A stretch of 64,000 nucleotides of DNA, from the NCBI GenBank assembly GCA_016765135.1, contig JAESQN010000029.1, positions 43,485-107,484 on the forward strand, read 5' to 3'. The translations under genes and the position numbers were made by a program. Positions 1 to 8,817 of this stretch are shown here, piece after piece; position 1 is the first letter of the stretch, and every line of letters begins with the position of its first letter. Below the pieces are notes generated by a model that was given only the letters and a program-made list of their open reading frames with translations, made no database searches and was not told where the DNA came from. This DNA comes from Robiginitomaculum sp. GTDB lineage: Bacteria > Pseudomonadota > Alphaproteobacteria > Caulobacterales > Maricaulaceae.

Positions 1-2
1 TC

Positions 3-665
3 TCGGAAGGCACACGCGATAACGAAACCAAGGAAGAAGCCCGTGAGCGTAGGTTTAGAGGCGGCGAGGTCGACAGCCCGTCGCGCAATCTGGCCCGCTA
101 TGTTAAAACCATGGCTGACCAATATATGACCAATCTGAATGTGATGATGATCTACAGGCTCGACAGGTTCGGGCGCGGCGGTCATCACCGACCATTTAAC
201 ACCGTCGGCATACCCGCCGTACGTATCATGGAAACCCATGAACATTATGACCGCCAACATCAAGATTTGCGTACTGAAAACGGCGTCACATACGGCGATA
301 CTATGGTAGGTGTGAATGCAGATTATGCCGCTAAACTAACTGCGCTAAACGCGCTGGCAATGGCAGGTATCGCGGGCGCGCCGCCGTTTCCGGGCAATGT
401 TGAATTGAGCGGGGCCGTGAAACCTTCCGCCACACTTAAATGGAAAACCCCTGACGGCAAAGCGGCAGGCAATCTCAAAGGTTACCGTGTCCATTGGCGT
501 TTAACGACTGCACCGGAATGGACACATTCAAGGTTTGTGGGGAAGGCATCAGAATACACCTTTACCAACATGGTTGTGGACAATTATTATTTCGGCGTCT
601 CGTCTGTTGCCCATGATGGCAGCGAGACCCCCATAGTCTTCCCCGGAGCCGCAGGACGGTTTTAG
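3..665 (+). CDS. M28-family metallopeptidase, C-terminal part (5' end outside window)
   Basis: The frame is open from the first bases of the window, so this is the 3' end of a longer gene; the ATG at 111 is internal. The segment GRGGHHRPFN followed by GIPAVRIMETHEHYDRQHQ matches the last zinc-ligand region of M28 aminopeptidases, in which a His just before PFN binds metal. After about residue 135 there is a fibronectin-III-like beta domain (KWKTPDG, GYRVHWR, YYFGVSSV), often appended to secreted M28 enzymes. It probably releases N-terminal amino acids from peptides outside the cytoplasm. The signal peptide and most metal ligands are not visible. The next gene lies 77 bp downstream on the same strand and is also a secreted hydrolase. 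Confidence 0.85.
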   Translation, partial: SEGTRDNETKEEARERRFRGGEVDSPSRNLARYVKTMADQYMTNLNVMMIYRLDRFGRGGHHRPFNTVGIPAVRIMETHEHYDRQHQDLRTENGVTYGDTMVGVNADYAAKLTALNALAMAGIAGAPPFPGNVELSGAVKPSATLKWKTPDGKAAGNLKGYRVHWRLTTAPEWTHSRFVGKASEYTFTNMVVDNYYFGVSSVAHDGSETPIVFPGAAGRF

Positions 666-742
666 GGATACTATTTCTTTTGAACAAAACTTCGCATAAA
701 AACATGTAAAGCCTATAACAATAAACACTTCAGGGAGACCCC

Positions 743-3700
743 ATGACCATAGCTAAATACCTTAAATCCGTAGCCTTTATTTGTGTACCGGCTTTGGTGT
801 TCACGTCTGTCCCTGTATTTGCCAAAGACGCAGATGAGAAAAAGGACAAACCAAAATGGGATGTGTCAAACCCGCCGGGTGATAAACGCGACATTAAAAT
901 CAACACCCGTACAGGGACATGGATGAGCCTTGATGTCAGCCCGGACGGCCAGACAATTGCTTTTGATCTGCTCGGTGATATTTACACTATGTCTATTAGC
1001 GGCGGCAGAGCTACGTCTATTGCCAAAGGCATGGCTTGGGAAATTCAACCAAGGTTTTCACCGGACGGCAAGCGCATTGCATTTACATCCGACCGGGGTG
1101 GTGCGGATAATATCTGGACAATGGATGTTGACGGCTCTGATGCCGAGCAAGTCACCAAGGAAAAATTCCGCTTGCTGAATAACCCCACATGGTCGCCGGA
1201 CGGGCGGTTTATTGCGGCGCGCAAACATTTCACCACCAGCAGATCGCTCGGTACAGGCGAGATTTGGCTCTATCATACCAGCGGCGGGGCGGGCGTGAAA
1301 CTGGTCGAAATGCTGGGAGAGAGCTTTCAAAAAGAGCTGGGCGAGCCTATGTTCGCGCCGGACGGAAAATCTATTTATTATTCAAAAAACACGACACCCG
1401 GAAACCGTTTCATCTACGCTCAAGATAGCAACACCACCTTGTTCGAAATCCTGGAATACGAAATGGACACGGGCGAGATTAGTACGGCGGTCAGCGGTTA
1501 CGGCGGCTCCGTGCGCCCTACCCCCTCGCCCGACGGCAAAACCATGGCATTCGTGCGCCGGGAACGAGCCCAAAGTAAATTGTATTTGAAGGACATGGCA
1601 AACGGCAAGGAATGGAAAATTTACGACCATCTTGACCAAGACATGCAAGAAACCTGGGCGGTTCACGGGGTCTATCCCAATATGGACTGGACACCGGACG
1701 GCTCGGCACTGATTTTCTGGGCGGGCGGAGAAATTCAACGCTATGACATGCGAGACGGTTCCACTTCAGCAATCCCGTTTCACGTTAAAGACACCCGCGC
1801 CGTTATCGACCCGCCGCGCCCGCAAATACAAGTGTCACCGGACAGCGTTGAAGCCAAAATGATCAAATTCACCCAGGTGTCTCCTGACGGAAACCGGGCG
1901 ATATTTGAAGCTTTTGGCAAGCTTTATATAAAGTCATTGCCGGGCGGAAAGCCAGTACGCCTAACGGGTTGGGATGATAACACCCGTGAACTGCAACCCG
2001 CATGGTCACGAGACGGCACATCACTGGCCTTTATATCTTGGCAAGATGACAAACTCGCCAGCATACATATTCGAGATATGGCATCCGGGAACACGGCAAA
2101 AATTACAACACGGCCCGGCCATTTCAACAATCCGTCCTTTTCGCCGGACGGTCAAACCATCGTGTTTGAGAAAAAATCCGGCGGATATCTAACATCCGGC
2201 CTTTGGTCAAATGCACCGGGCCTGTATCATATGCCAAGCCATAAACCAAACAAGGGCGGTGCCATGCACCGCTTTAGTAAATCCGGCTCCATGCCCCATT
2301 TCGGGGCGAAAAATGACCGCATTTACTTCACCAAGAGCCGGGACAAAACTCGCTCGCTGGTCAGTACCAATTTGGACGGTGAAGCCGAGCGCGTTCACGC
2401 ATCTTCCAAACTGGCTCAAATGTTTACCATTGCGCCCAACGGCAAAAACATCGCCTTTCGCGAAAATTACAATCTGTTTGTAACGCCAGTTATATCGGGG
2501 CCGCAAAACATTGCCACTGGCCCAAAATCCAAAGCCCTGCCCGTCACCAAAACCAGCAAAGGCGGTTCGCAATATCCAAGTTGGTCAAACGGTGGTGACA
2601 CCATAAATTGGAGCCTTGGCCCGGTTCTGTATAGTGCAGATGTCACGAAGCTTATTGCTAATAAAGACTATGAACCGCCCACCAAAGGCATATCTCTCAA
2701 AGTGAAACGCCTGGCTGACCGCCCTGAAGGTCTTATCGCTATTACGGGCGCACGTATTATCACGATGGACGGTAAAGACGGCGGGGTTATTGAAAACGGT
2801 GTTGTGCTCGTCAAGGCGGGCCGTATCAAAGCCGTTGGCAGCGCCAGCGATATAACAGTACCGGACACGGCTAAAACACTCGACGCCAGCGGCAAGACCA
2901 TTATTCCCGGCCTAATTGATGCCCATGCCCACGGCGCGCAAGGTGTGAGCGGTCTGGTTCCAAACCAAAACTGGTCATCCATTGCCCATTTGGCATTTGG
3001 TGTGACCACAATCTATGACCCGTCTTCGCGGGCGGATCTGATCTTTGCCGCATCGGAAATGCAACGGGCCGGGATGATTTTGGCCCCCCGAATATTCTCA
3101 ACCGGAGAAATTATCTACGGTGCCAAAGCACCAGCATTTTTCGCCAAAATCGATAATTTGGAAGACGCCAAAGAACATATCTCTCGCCTCAAAGCCCAAG
3201 GTGCGCAAAGCGTTAAAAACTATAACCAGCCGCGCCGGGAACAAAGACAACAGGTTGTCACCGCCGCCCGCGATGCGAATATTGCGGTGGTCGCCGAGGG
3301 CGGATCATTGTTTCACATGGATTTATCCATGATTGCTGACGGCAATACGGGCATTGAGCACAACCTGCCCCAGTCCGAGCTTTATGATGATGTCATACAG
3401 TTCTACAGCCAGACCAGTGTTGGATACACACCAACCTTGAATGTGACATATGGCGGCATTCGCGGTGAGGCTTATTATTACCAAAAAGACGATGTCTGGA
3501 AGCATCCCCTGCTCTCCAAACACGTCCCGCCCCATGTGCTCCAGCCCGCCTCTGTGCGCAGGCAAAAGGCACCGGACGCAGATTATGCAGACGCCATAAG
3601 CGCGGCAACAGCCAAAAAGCTTGCCGAAGCAGGTGTTCTGGTCAGCATTGGTGCCCACGGGCAACGCGAAGGTTTGGGGGCTCACTGGGAGATGTGGAGC

Positions 3701-3970
3701 TTTGTGCGCGGCGGTATGAGCCCCTTACAGGCGCTTACGGCAGCCACAACCGCGCCCGCCAAACATCTTGGCTATGACAAGGACATTGGCTCGCTGGAGG
3801 TCGGGAAACTGGCGGATTTGGTCATTCTTGACGGCAACCCATTGGACAACATTCGCAACTCCGACACTGTCGCATATGTCATGCTGGGCGGGCGGCTCTA
3901 TGAAGCCGGCACAATGAACGAAACCTTGAGCGGTGATCGTAAGCGTGCGCCCTATTATTGGGAAAAGTAG
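743..3970 (+). CDS. Secreted amidohydrolase with N-terminal PD40/TolB-like beta-propeller
   Basis: The protein has 1075 residues with a signal peptide ending near VPVFAKDA (about residue 28), so it is exported. Residues of about 45-630 carry repeated blades with the S-P-D-G signature (SPDGQTIAF, SPDGKRIAF, SPDGRFIA), typical of PD40/TolB-like propellers. From about residue 665 an amidohydrolase domain starts, with the metal-binding GLIDAHAHG near residue 727 and a C-terminal GKLADLVILDGNPL signature. Fused propeller-amidohydrolases are common in marine alphaproteobacteria and related groups. They are thought to hydrolyse cyclic or peptide-like amides, but the substrate cannot be told from sequence. 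An AGGGAGA ribosome site precedes the ATG. Confidence 0.9.
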   Translation: MTIAKYLKSVAFICVPALVFTSVPVFAKDADEKKDKPKWDVSNPPGDKRDIKINTRTGTWMSLDVSPDGQTIAFDLLGDIYTMSISGGRATSIAKGMAWEIQPRFSPDGKRIAFTSDRGGADNIWTMDVDGSDAEQVTKEKFRLLNNPTWSPDGRFIAARKHFTTSRSLGTGEIWLYHTSGGAGVKLVEMLGESFQKELGEPMFAPDGKSIYYSKNTTPGNRFIYAQDSNTTLFEILEYEMDTGEISTAVSGYGGSVRPTPSPDGKTMAFVRRERAQSKLYLKDMANGKEWKIYDHLDQDMQETWAVHGVYPNMDWTPDGSALIFWAGGEIQRYDMRDGSTSAIPFHVKDTRAVIDPPRPQIQVSPDSVEAKMIKFTQVSPDGNRAIFEAFGKLYIKSLPGGKPVRLTGWDDNTRELQPAWSRDGTSLAFISWQDDKLASIHIRDMASGNTAKITTRPGHFNNPSFSPDGQTIVFEKKSGGYLTSGLWSNAPGLYHMPSHKPNKGGAMHRFSKSGSMPHFGAKNDRIYFTKSRDKTRSLVSTNLDGEAERVHASSKLAQMFTIAPNGKNIAFRENYNLFVTPVISGPQNIATGPKSKALPVTKTSKGGSQYPSWSNGGDTINWSLGPVLYSADVTKLIANKDYEPPTKGISLKVKRLADRPEGLIAITGARIITMDGKDGGVIENGVVLVKAGRIKAVGSASDITVPDTAKTLDASGKTIIPGLIDAHAHGAQGVSGLVPNQNWSSIAHLAFGVTTIYDPSSRADLIFAASEMQRAGMILAPRIFSTGEIIYGAKAPAFFAKIDNLEDAKEHISRLKAQGAQSVKNYNQPRREQRQQVVTAARDANIAVVAEGGSLFHMDLSMIADGNTGIEHNLPQSELYDDVIQFYSQTSVGYTPTLNVTYGGIRGEAYYYQKDDVWKHPLLSKHVPPHVLQPASVRRQKAPDADYADAISAATAKKLAEAGVLVSIGAHGQREGLGAHWEMWSFVRGGMSPLQALTAATTAPAKHLGYDKDIGSLEVGKLADLVILDGNPLDNIRNSDTVAYVMLGGRLYEAGTMNETLSGDRKRAPYYWEK

Positions 3971-3995
3971 AACATTTAGCTCCTTATAAACACCA

Positions 3996-4165
3996 TTACC
4001 CCTCACCTTGTTCCTCTCCCAAAAGGAGAGGAGACGGTGTGGCATCTACCTTTGTTAATTGTTGCACCAGACAATTACGAAGGCTCTATTAATAAAACCC
4101 CGTAATCCCAAAACGTTGTGTAAACGTCTCCTCTCCTTTTGGGAGAGGAACAAGGTGAGGGGTAA
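3996..4165. repeat. Palindromic element, family A copy 1 (perfect 41-bp arms)
   Basis: Bases 3996-4036 and 4125-4165 are exact inverted complements (41 bp each). They contain CCTCTCCCAAAAGGAGAGG and GGTGAGGGG motifs around an 88-bp centre. The same CTCTCC/GGAGAGG and GTGAGGGG signatures recur at 22200-22364 and 55998-56140. No open reading frame lies inside, and it fills the gap between two convergent genes. It may fold into a long hairpin that ends or stabilises both transcripts, but it lacks the T-tract of a simple terminator. It looks like a MITE-type mobile repeat. Confidence 0.8.
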
Positions 4166-4188
4166 CGGGCTGTCGGAAAATCTTTAAC

Positions 4189-5625
4189 CTATTGCGGCGG
4201 TGTTCTTATGACCAGGTTTCTAATCTCGGTCATATCTTCCATGGCAAATAGTATGCCTTCACGGCCAAGGCCGGAATCTTTCACGCCCCCGTAGGGCATG
4301 TTGTCAACCCGGTAGCTCGGCACGTCGCCCACGACAACACCGCCAACATCAAGTTCGTCCCAGGCTTGTTGGATTTTGTAAAAATCCCGGGTGAAAATCC
4401 CGGCCTGTAGTCCAAATTTGCTGTCATTGACCATATGCAGAGCTTCGTCCCATGTGGTAAATTTGGACAGTATAGCAACGGGGCCGAAAGCTTCCTCAAC
4501 ACATATTTCAGCATCCGTAGGCACATCTTCCATGAGCGTAGCTTCCAACATGGCCCCATCCCGACTGCCCCCGCACAAAATGCGCCCGCCAGCTTTTTCA
4601 GCGTCCATCACCCACCCGTGCAAACGGCTGGCTTCTTTTTCGGAAATCATCGGGCCTATAAATGTGGCCTCGTCTTTGGGGTCACCCGATATAAGCTTGG
4701 CCGTCTTTGCTACCAGTAACTCACGCATTTTATCGTAAATATCCGCGTGTAATATTATGCGCTGAACCCCTATGCAGCTTTGGCCACTTTGGTAAAATGC
4801 ACCAAAAATAATCCGCTCGGCGGCGTCCTCAAGATTGGTGTCCGCGTCTACGACAACGGCAGCATTTCCGCCCAGCTCCAGCACCACTTTTTTCTTGCCG
4901 GATTTAGCTTTGAGCGCCCAACCAACACCAGGCGACCCAGTGAAACTTAAAAGCTTCAAACGATTATCTTCGGTGAACAAATCCGCGCCGTCCCGTGAAC
5001 ACGGCAAAATAGAAAATGCGCCTTGGGGTAAATCCGTTTCCGCCAGCACCTCGCCCATAATCAACGCACCAAGCGGGGTTTTGGAAGCTGGTTTCATCAC
5101 GAACGGACACCCGACCGCAATGGCCGGGGCGATTTTATGGGCCGCTAAATTAAGCGGAAAATTGAACGGCGCAATAAATGAACACGGCCCAATGGGGACG
5201 CACTTCCACATACCCCGATACCCGTGAGCGCGAGCGGAAATATCCAGGGTTTGCAACTCGCCTTTCATACGCACGGCCTCTTCGGCAGCGATCTGGAATG
5301 TATCTATCAGGCGGTCCACCTCCCCACGCGCATCCTTGATCGGCTTGCCCGCCTCTATGCATAAAGAATAGGCCAATTCGTCATAGCGTTCCTTAAACCG
5401 GGCCACACAATGCAGTAAAACGTCTTTGCGCTTATAAGCTGGCATTTTGGCCATAGGCTCCGCCGCTTTTACGGCCGCGGCAATACCTGCGTCAATAACA
5501 TCTGGTCGTGCCAAGGCAACACGGGTAGCAATTTCGCCCGTGTACTTATCCGTAACCGGCAAATCTTCATTTGCGAACACGGCCTTGTTCGCCAGATAAT
5601 AGGGGTAAGTTTTCTGGAGTTTCAT
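4189..5625 (-). CDS. NAD(P)-dependent aldehyde dehydrogenase
   Basis: This 478-residue cytoplasmic enzyme shows the full aldehyde dehydrogenase fold. It has the cofactor-binding PFNFPLN and KPASKTP motifs, the general-base Glu in LELGGNAAVV, and the catalytic Cys near residue 284 in SGQSCIG. It oxidises an aldehyde to the acid; the substrate is not evident. It lies 17 bp after the ThDP enzyme gene on the same strand, so the two are almost certainly one operon. That suggests the aldehyde arises from a 2-oxo-acid decarboxylation or carboligation. The subfamily resembles non-phosphorylating glyceraldehyde-3-phosphate and lactaldehyde dehydrogenases. Start codon chosen at the ATG with AGGA upstream. 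Confidence 0.88.
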   Translation of the reverse strand: MKLQKTYPYYLANKAVFANEDLPVTDKYTGEIATRVALARPDVIDAGIAAAVKAAEPMAKMPAYKRKDVLLHCVARFKERYDELAYSLCIEAGKPIKDARGEVDRLIDTFQIAAEEAVRMKGELQTLDISARAHGYRGMWKCVPIGPCSFIAPFNFPLNLAAHKIAPAIAVGCPFVMKPASKTPLGALIMGEVLAETDLPQGAFSILPCSRDGADLFTEDNRLKLLSFTGSPGVGWALKAKSGKKKVVLELGGNAAVVVDADTNLEDAAERIIFGAFYQSGQSCIGVQRIILHADIYDKMRELLVAKTAKLISGDPKDEATFIGPMISEKEASRLHGWVMDAEKAGGRILCGGSRDGAMLEATLMEDVPTDAEICVEEAFGPVAILSKFTTWDEALHMVNDSKFGLQAGIFTRDFYKIQQAWDELDVGGVVVGDVPSYRVDNMPYGGVKDSGLGREGILFAMEDMTEIRNLVIRTPPQ

Positions 5626-5642
5626 AACAGTAATATCCTGGC

Positions 5643-7289
5643 CTAAAGTGCCGCACTGAGCTTTTGAATTTGCTCGTTGAGAATTTCGTCGTTTTCAGAA
5701 TAATCCACCGGACACTCAATTAAATGAACCCCTTTGGTATTGAGACATTTCTCCAACAAAGATGGCAATTCCGCAGTTTTTTCAACTCGGTAACCATTGG
5801 CACCATAGCTCTGTGCATATTTAACAAAATCCGGGTTATTGTATTCCAGCCCCCAATCTTCAAAACCCATGCTGGCCTGTTTCCAGCGGATCATACCGTA
5901 AGAATTATCATTGAGGATAAGTACAACTATATTCATCTTCAAACGAACCGCCGTTTCCATTTCCTGGGAGTTCATCATAAACCCGCCGTCGCCGCAAATC
6001 GCCATAACTTTACGCTCAGGATGCACCAAATGGGCCGCCATTGCCGACGGCAACCCCGCCCCCATAGTTGCTAAAGCATTATCGAGCAATACGGTGTTGG
6101 ATTGGTGAGCTTTATAATTACGTGCAAACCAGATTTTATAGATACCATTATCCAAACAAATAATGCCGTCGTCCGGCATGGCCTTGCGCACTTCGGCAAC
6201 CAGATGTTGGGGATAGACGGGGTAGCGCACATCATCAATGCCTTGCGTTTCGTGGGCCGCACCGTGGGCGCGCACATCCATCATACGGGAAAAATCCCAA
6301 TGGGCTTGCGTCGCGATTTCCTCTCGTATACGCCAAATAGCGTTGGCAATATCGCCAATCACTTCGATTTGCGGAAAATACACCGGGTCAACCTCGGCTG
6401 TATTAAAGGAAATATGGATAACTTCGGTGCCAGCAACCTCCATAAAAAATGGAGGTTTTTCAATCACATCGTGGCCAACATTAATGATAAGATCAGCCGC
6501 GCCTATGGCCCGGTGGACAAAATCACCCGCGCTCAGTGCGGCGCACCCCATGAAAAGAGGATGCCTCTCGTCAACTACGCCTTTACCAAGTTGTGTCGTC
6601 ACGAACGGAATACCGGTTCTGTCAATAAGCCGTGAGAGCATCTTGCCCGTTAGTTTGCGGTTGGCCCCTGCCCCGATAACCAATATGGGTGATTTGGCCG
6701 CTTCGATTTTATCAACTGCGGCTTTGATGGATTTATCTTCCGGGACGGGACGGCGCTGGGCTGATGCCGGAATCGGACGCTCGTCGGTTTGCTCCTCGGC
6801 AATATCTTCGGGGAATTCCAAATGTACTGCGCCGGGTTTTTCTTCCTCGGCGATACGAAAAGCTTCGCGAATACGCGACGGAATATTGCCACTGGCGACG
6901 ATTTGGTGGGTGTATTTGGTAATCGGCCCCATCATATCGACCACATCAAGGATCTGGAAACGGCCTTGTTTTGATTTTTTCACTGGCTTTTGTCCTGTCA
7001 CCATCAACATGGGCATGCCGCCCAGTTGGGCATAGGCTGCGGCGGTAACAAGATTTGTCGCCCCCGGCCCCAATGTCGCCATACAAACGCCCGTCTTGCC
7101 CGTAAACCGACCATAAGTCGCCGCCATAAACCCGGCCGCTTGTTCGTGCCGTGTGAGTATGAGTTTGATTTTAGAAGATCGGGACAGACTGTCCAGCATG
7201 TCCAGATTTTCTTCACCCGGAATGCCGAAAATATATTCGACCCCCTCCGCCTCCAATGCCTCAACGAATAAATCAGATGCTTTTGCCAT
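5643..7289 (-). CDS. Thiamine-diphosphate enzyme, acetolactate synthase large-subunit family
   Basis: The protein has 548 residues starting at MAKASDLF; an AAAGG site 7 bp upstream supports this ATG over the longer frame reaching 7349. The family signatures are clear: FGIPGEENLDML at the N-terminus, the ThDP-activating Glu49 in RHEQAAG, GPGATNLVT, and the C-terminal metal/ThDP motif GDGGFMMNS followed by NDNSYGM. Acetolactate synthase condenses two pyruvates. There is no small regulatory subunit (ilvH) beside it, and the partner is an aldehyde dehydrogenase. A catabolic or unrelated carboligase/decarboxylase role is therefore more likely than branched-chain amino acid synthesis. It is the first gene of the operon. 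Confidence 0.85.
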   Translation of the reverse strand: MAKASDLFVEALEAEGVEYIFGIPGEENLDMLDSLSRSSKIKLILTRHEQAAGFMAATYGRFTGKTGVCMATLGPGATNLVTAAAYAQLGGMPMLMVTGQKPVKKSKQGRFQILDVVDMMGPITKYTHQIVASGNIPSRIREAFRIAEEEKPGAVHLEFPEDIAEEQTDERPIPASAQRRPVPEDKSIKAAVDKIEAAKSPILVIGAGANRKLTGKMLSRLIDRTGIPFVTTQLGKGVVDERHPLFMGCAALSAGDFVHRAIGAADLIINVGHDVIEKPPFFMEVAGTEVIHISFNTAEVDPVYFPQIEVIGDIANAIWRIREEIATQAHWDFSRMMDVRAHGAAHETQGIDDVRYPVYPQHLVAEVRKAMPDDGIICLDNGIYKIWFARNYKAHQSNTVLLDNALATMGAGLPSAMAAHLVHPERKVMAICGDGGFMMNSQEMETAVRLKMNIVVLILNDNSYGMIRWKQASMGFEDWGLEYNNPDFVKYAQSYGANGYRVEKTAELPSLLEKCLNTKGVHLIECPVDYSENDEILNEQIQKLSAAL

Positions 7290-7361
7290 TATATGCCTTT
7301 TATATATTTTTATTGTTAGCTTGTTACATATAACTGTAACTGCGTCCACACGAGATATACC

Positions 7362-7853
7362 ATGCTGGTAATGTTGGCTTGTTCGGTCTATGACACCGTT
7401 ATGATTATTTGGTTTTTCGGGTTTGTTTTGTTGTCAGTATTAGCCGCATTGGCTGTGATTGATTTCAAGACCATGATTTTGCCAAATATGTTGACTTTCC
7501 CTCTCATTTTCATCGGTTTGCTCTTTGCATATTGGCAAAATGCCTTGCTGGCGGGGGTCATTGGCACAGCCGTGGGATATGCAGGACTGGTCGCTCTTGA
7601 GCTAGCCTATAAACGGCTTCGGGGCATAGACGGGATTGGGCGCGGGGATGCCAAGTTACTGGCGGCTGGAGGTGCCTGGTGCGGTTGGTACGGGCTATCG
7701 TTTATTTTACTGATCGCTAGTTTTTCCGGCCTGATACACGCGTTGATTTTAAGCAAGTCAGGCGCAGACCCTAAAAATCAAAAACTGCCATTCGGCCCAC
7801 ATTTGGCCCTCGGTATATTTTTAACCTGGTTAGCATTATTTGTATTGCGTTAA
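7362..7853 (+). CDS. gspO: Short prepilin peptidase (A24 family, catalytic domain only)
   Basis: This is a 163-residue integral membrane protein with about six hydrophobic segments. The two catalytic aspartates of A24 peptidases are visible, in VIDFKTMILPN and in GRGDAKLLAAGGAW (the GxGD motif). It lacks the N-terminal cysteine-rich methyltransferase domain of full-length PilD/GspO, so it resembles the short TadV/CpaA-like form. It would cleave the leaders of pseudopilins GspG-K and sits next to the gsp operon in convergent orientation, overlapping the last gene by 4 bp. The start is uncertain: ATGs at 7362, 7371 and 7401 are all weakly supported. N-methylation would need another enzyme or be absent. 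Confidence 0.85.
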   Translation: MLVMLACSVYDTVMIIWFFGFVLLSVLAALAVIDFKTMILPNMLTFPLIFIGLLFAYWQNALLAGVIGTAVGYAGLVALELAYKRLRGIDGIGRGDAKLLAAGGAWCGWYGLSFILLIASFSGLIHALILSKSGADPKNQKLPFGPHLALGIFLTWLALFVLR

Positions 7854-8302
7854 CGGCAAACATATACCCCTGAAACGGGGAGGATTTCCTGCCAACCGTC
7901 TGGTTTTTTCGTTGTGATCGTGCCTCCGGATAGACGCCGCCCGCCTTCAAGAGCATCCCCAAACACGGCCTTAACAAAAACGGCTTCATAATTGCCGCCA
8001 TTATAGCTAAATTCAAATCTTGCATCCAGCTCCAGATTAGATGTGCTTTGTTCAGTTTCAATAATAGTTTCAGCACCTTGGTCAAATAACCTGGCCTGTG
8101 ATTGTCCTTGTTTTTGAAAAAACACGAAGGTGCGCGGGACACTATCGCGCCAAAAAAACACACCGCATTCCCCGGTTTCCAATTCCTGCGCCGACAGGCC
8201 TTCTATCTGGGCAGGTACGGGCAGTTTTTCCTCTTGGGCGGGCGGTGTAACACTGGCGCATCCAACAATAAATAACAGAGGCAAAAGTAACAAAACCCGC
8301 AT
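7850..8302 (-). CDS. Small lipoprotein at the end of the type II secretion operon
   Basis: This 150-residue protein has a short hydrophobic leader and a lipobox (FIVGCAS), so it should be lipidated at Cys15 and anchored in a membrane. The remainder is a compact beta-rich sequence with no family I recognise. It follows gspM directly, sharing one base with the stop of that gene, in the place where GspN is found in other operons; it is far shorter than GspN and does not resemble it. By position it could be a pilotin-like or accessory lipoprotein of the secretin, but that is inference only. Confidence 0.75.
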   Translation of the reverse strand: MRVLLLLPLLFIVGCASVTPPAQEEKLPVPAQIEGLSAQELETGECGVFFWRDSVPRTFVFFQKQGQSQARLFDQGAETIIETEQSTSNLELDARFEFSYNGGNYEAVFVKAVFGDALEGGRRLSGGTITTKKPDGWQEILPVSGVYVCR

Positions 8303-8817
8303 TACTGATCTCCCAAAACGAATGTCACCTGCGCCCGCACACTGGCGTCGTCATTGCGGTTAAGTTGAGCGCGAAGTAGCGATATATTATAGCCCTTGGT
8401 TAAATCATCCACCCATGCATAAAAGGCAGTGGTTTTGGTGTTTTCCAGCCACAATGTCAGTTCGCGGTCACCCCCCGGCTGGCGGCGCGAAATTGTCAGA
8501 CCTTTGTCTTTGGCGATATTAGTAATCGTGGTTTGAAAATCAGCCGGGGCAAGCACGGTTATTTCCTGGTCTTGGGTGCTCATAGATTGCGCCCGCAAAA
8601 CGGATTGCCCTTTTTGCATGATTTTCAAATCAAGTTCGGCCTGTTGCAATGCGCGCTCCTGCGCCTTGGGCCAATTGGCCAATGGTTTATAAGCAAATTG
8701 CCACAGGATAAAAATGCCCAACAAAGCTCCGGCCACAGCGACTAAAGCTTTTTCGCGGGCACTACTTTTTTTCCATAGAGCTATCATTGTCCCATTTTTC
8801 ATTGTTCCTGCCTTCAT
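8302..8817 (-). CDS. gspM: Type II secretion system protein GspM
   Basis: The protein has 171 residues: a short cytoplasmic start, one transmembrane helix (about residues 25-45, ALVAVAGALLGIFILW), then a coiled segment and a small ferredoxin-like periplasmic domain. This is the usual build of GspM, the inner-membrane partner of GspL. Sequence conservation in this family is low, so the call rests on topology, length and the position between gspL and the operon end. The start overlaps the gspL stop by 4 bp, a sign of translational coupling. Confidence 0.88.
   Translation of the reverse strand: MKAGTMKNGTMIALWKKSSAREKALVAVAGALLGIFILWQFAYKPLANWPKAQERALQQAELDLKIMQKGQSVLRAQSMSTQDQEITVLAPADFQTTITNIAKDKGLTISRRQPGGDRELTLWLENTKTTAFYAWVDDLTKGYNISLLRAQLNRNDDASVRAQVTFVLGDQ

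Noticed and set aside
3996..4165. Simple rho-independent terminator between the convergent genes
   Set aside because: The stem is far too long and lacks a T-tract; sister copies elsewhere show that it is a repeat element.
6238..7035. 265-residue ORF on the plus strand
   Set aside because: Antisense shadow of the ThDP enzyme gene with no family features.
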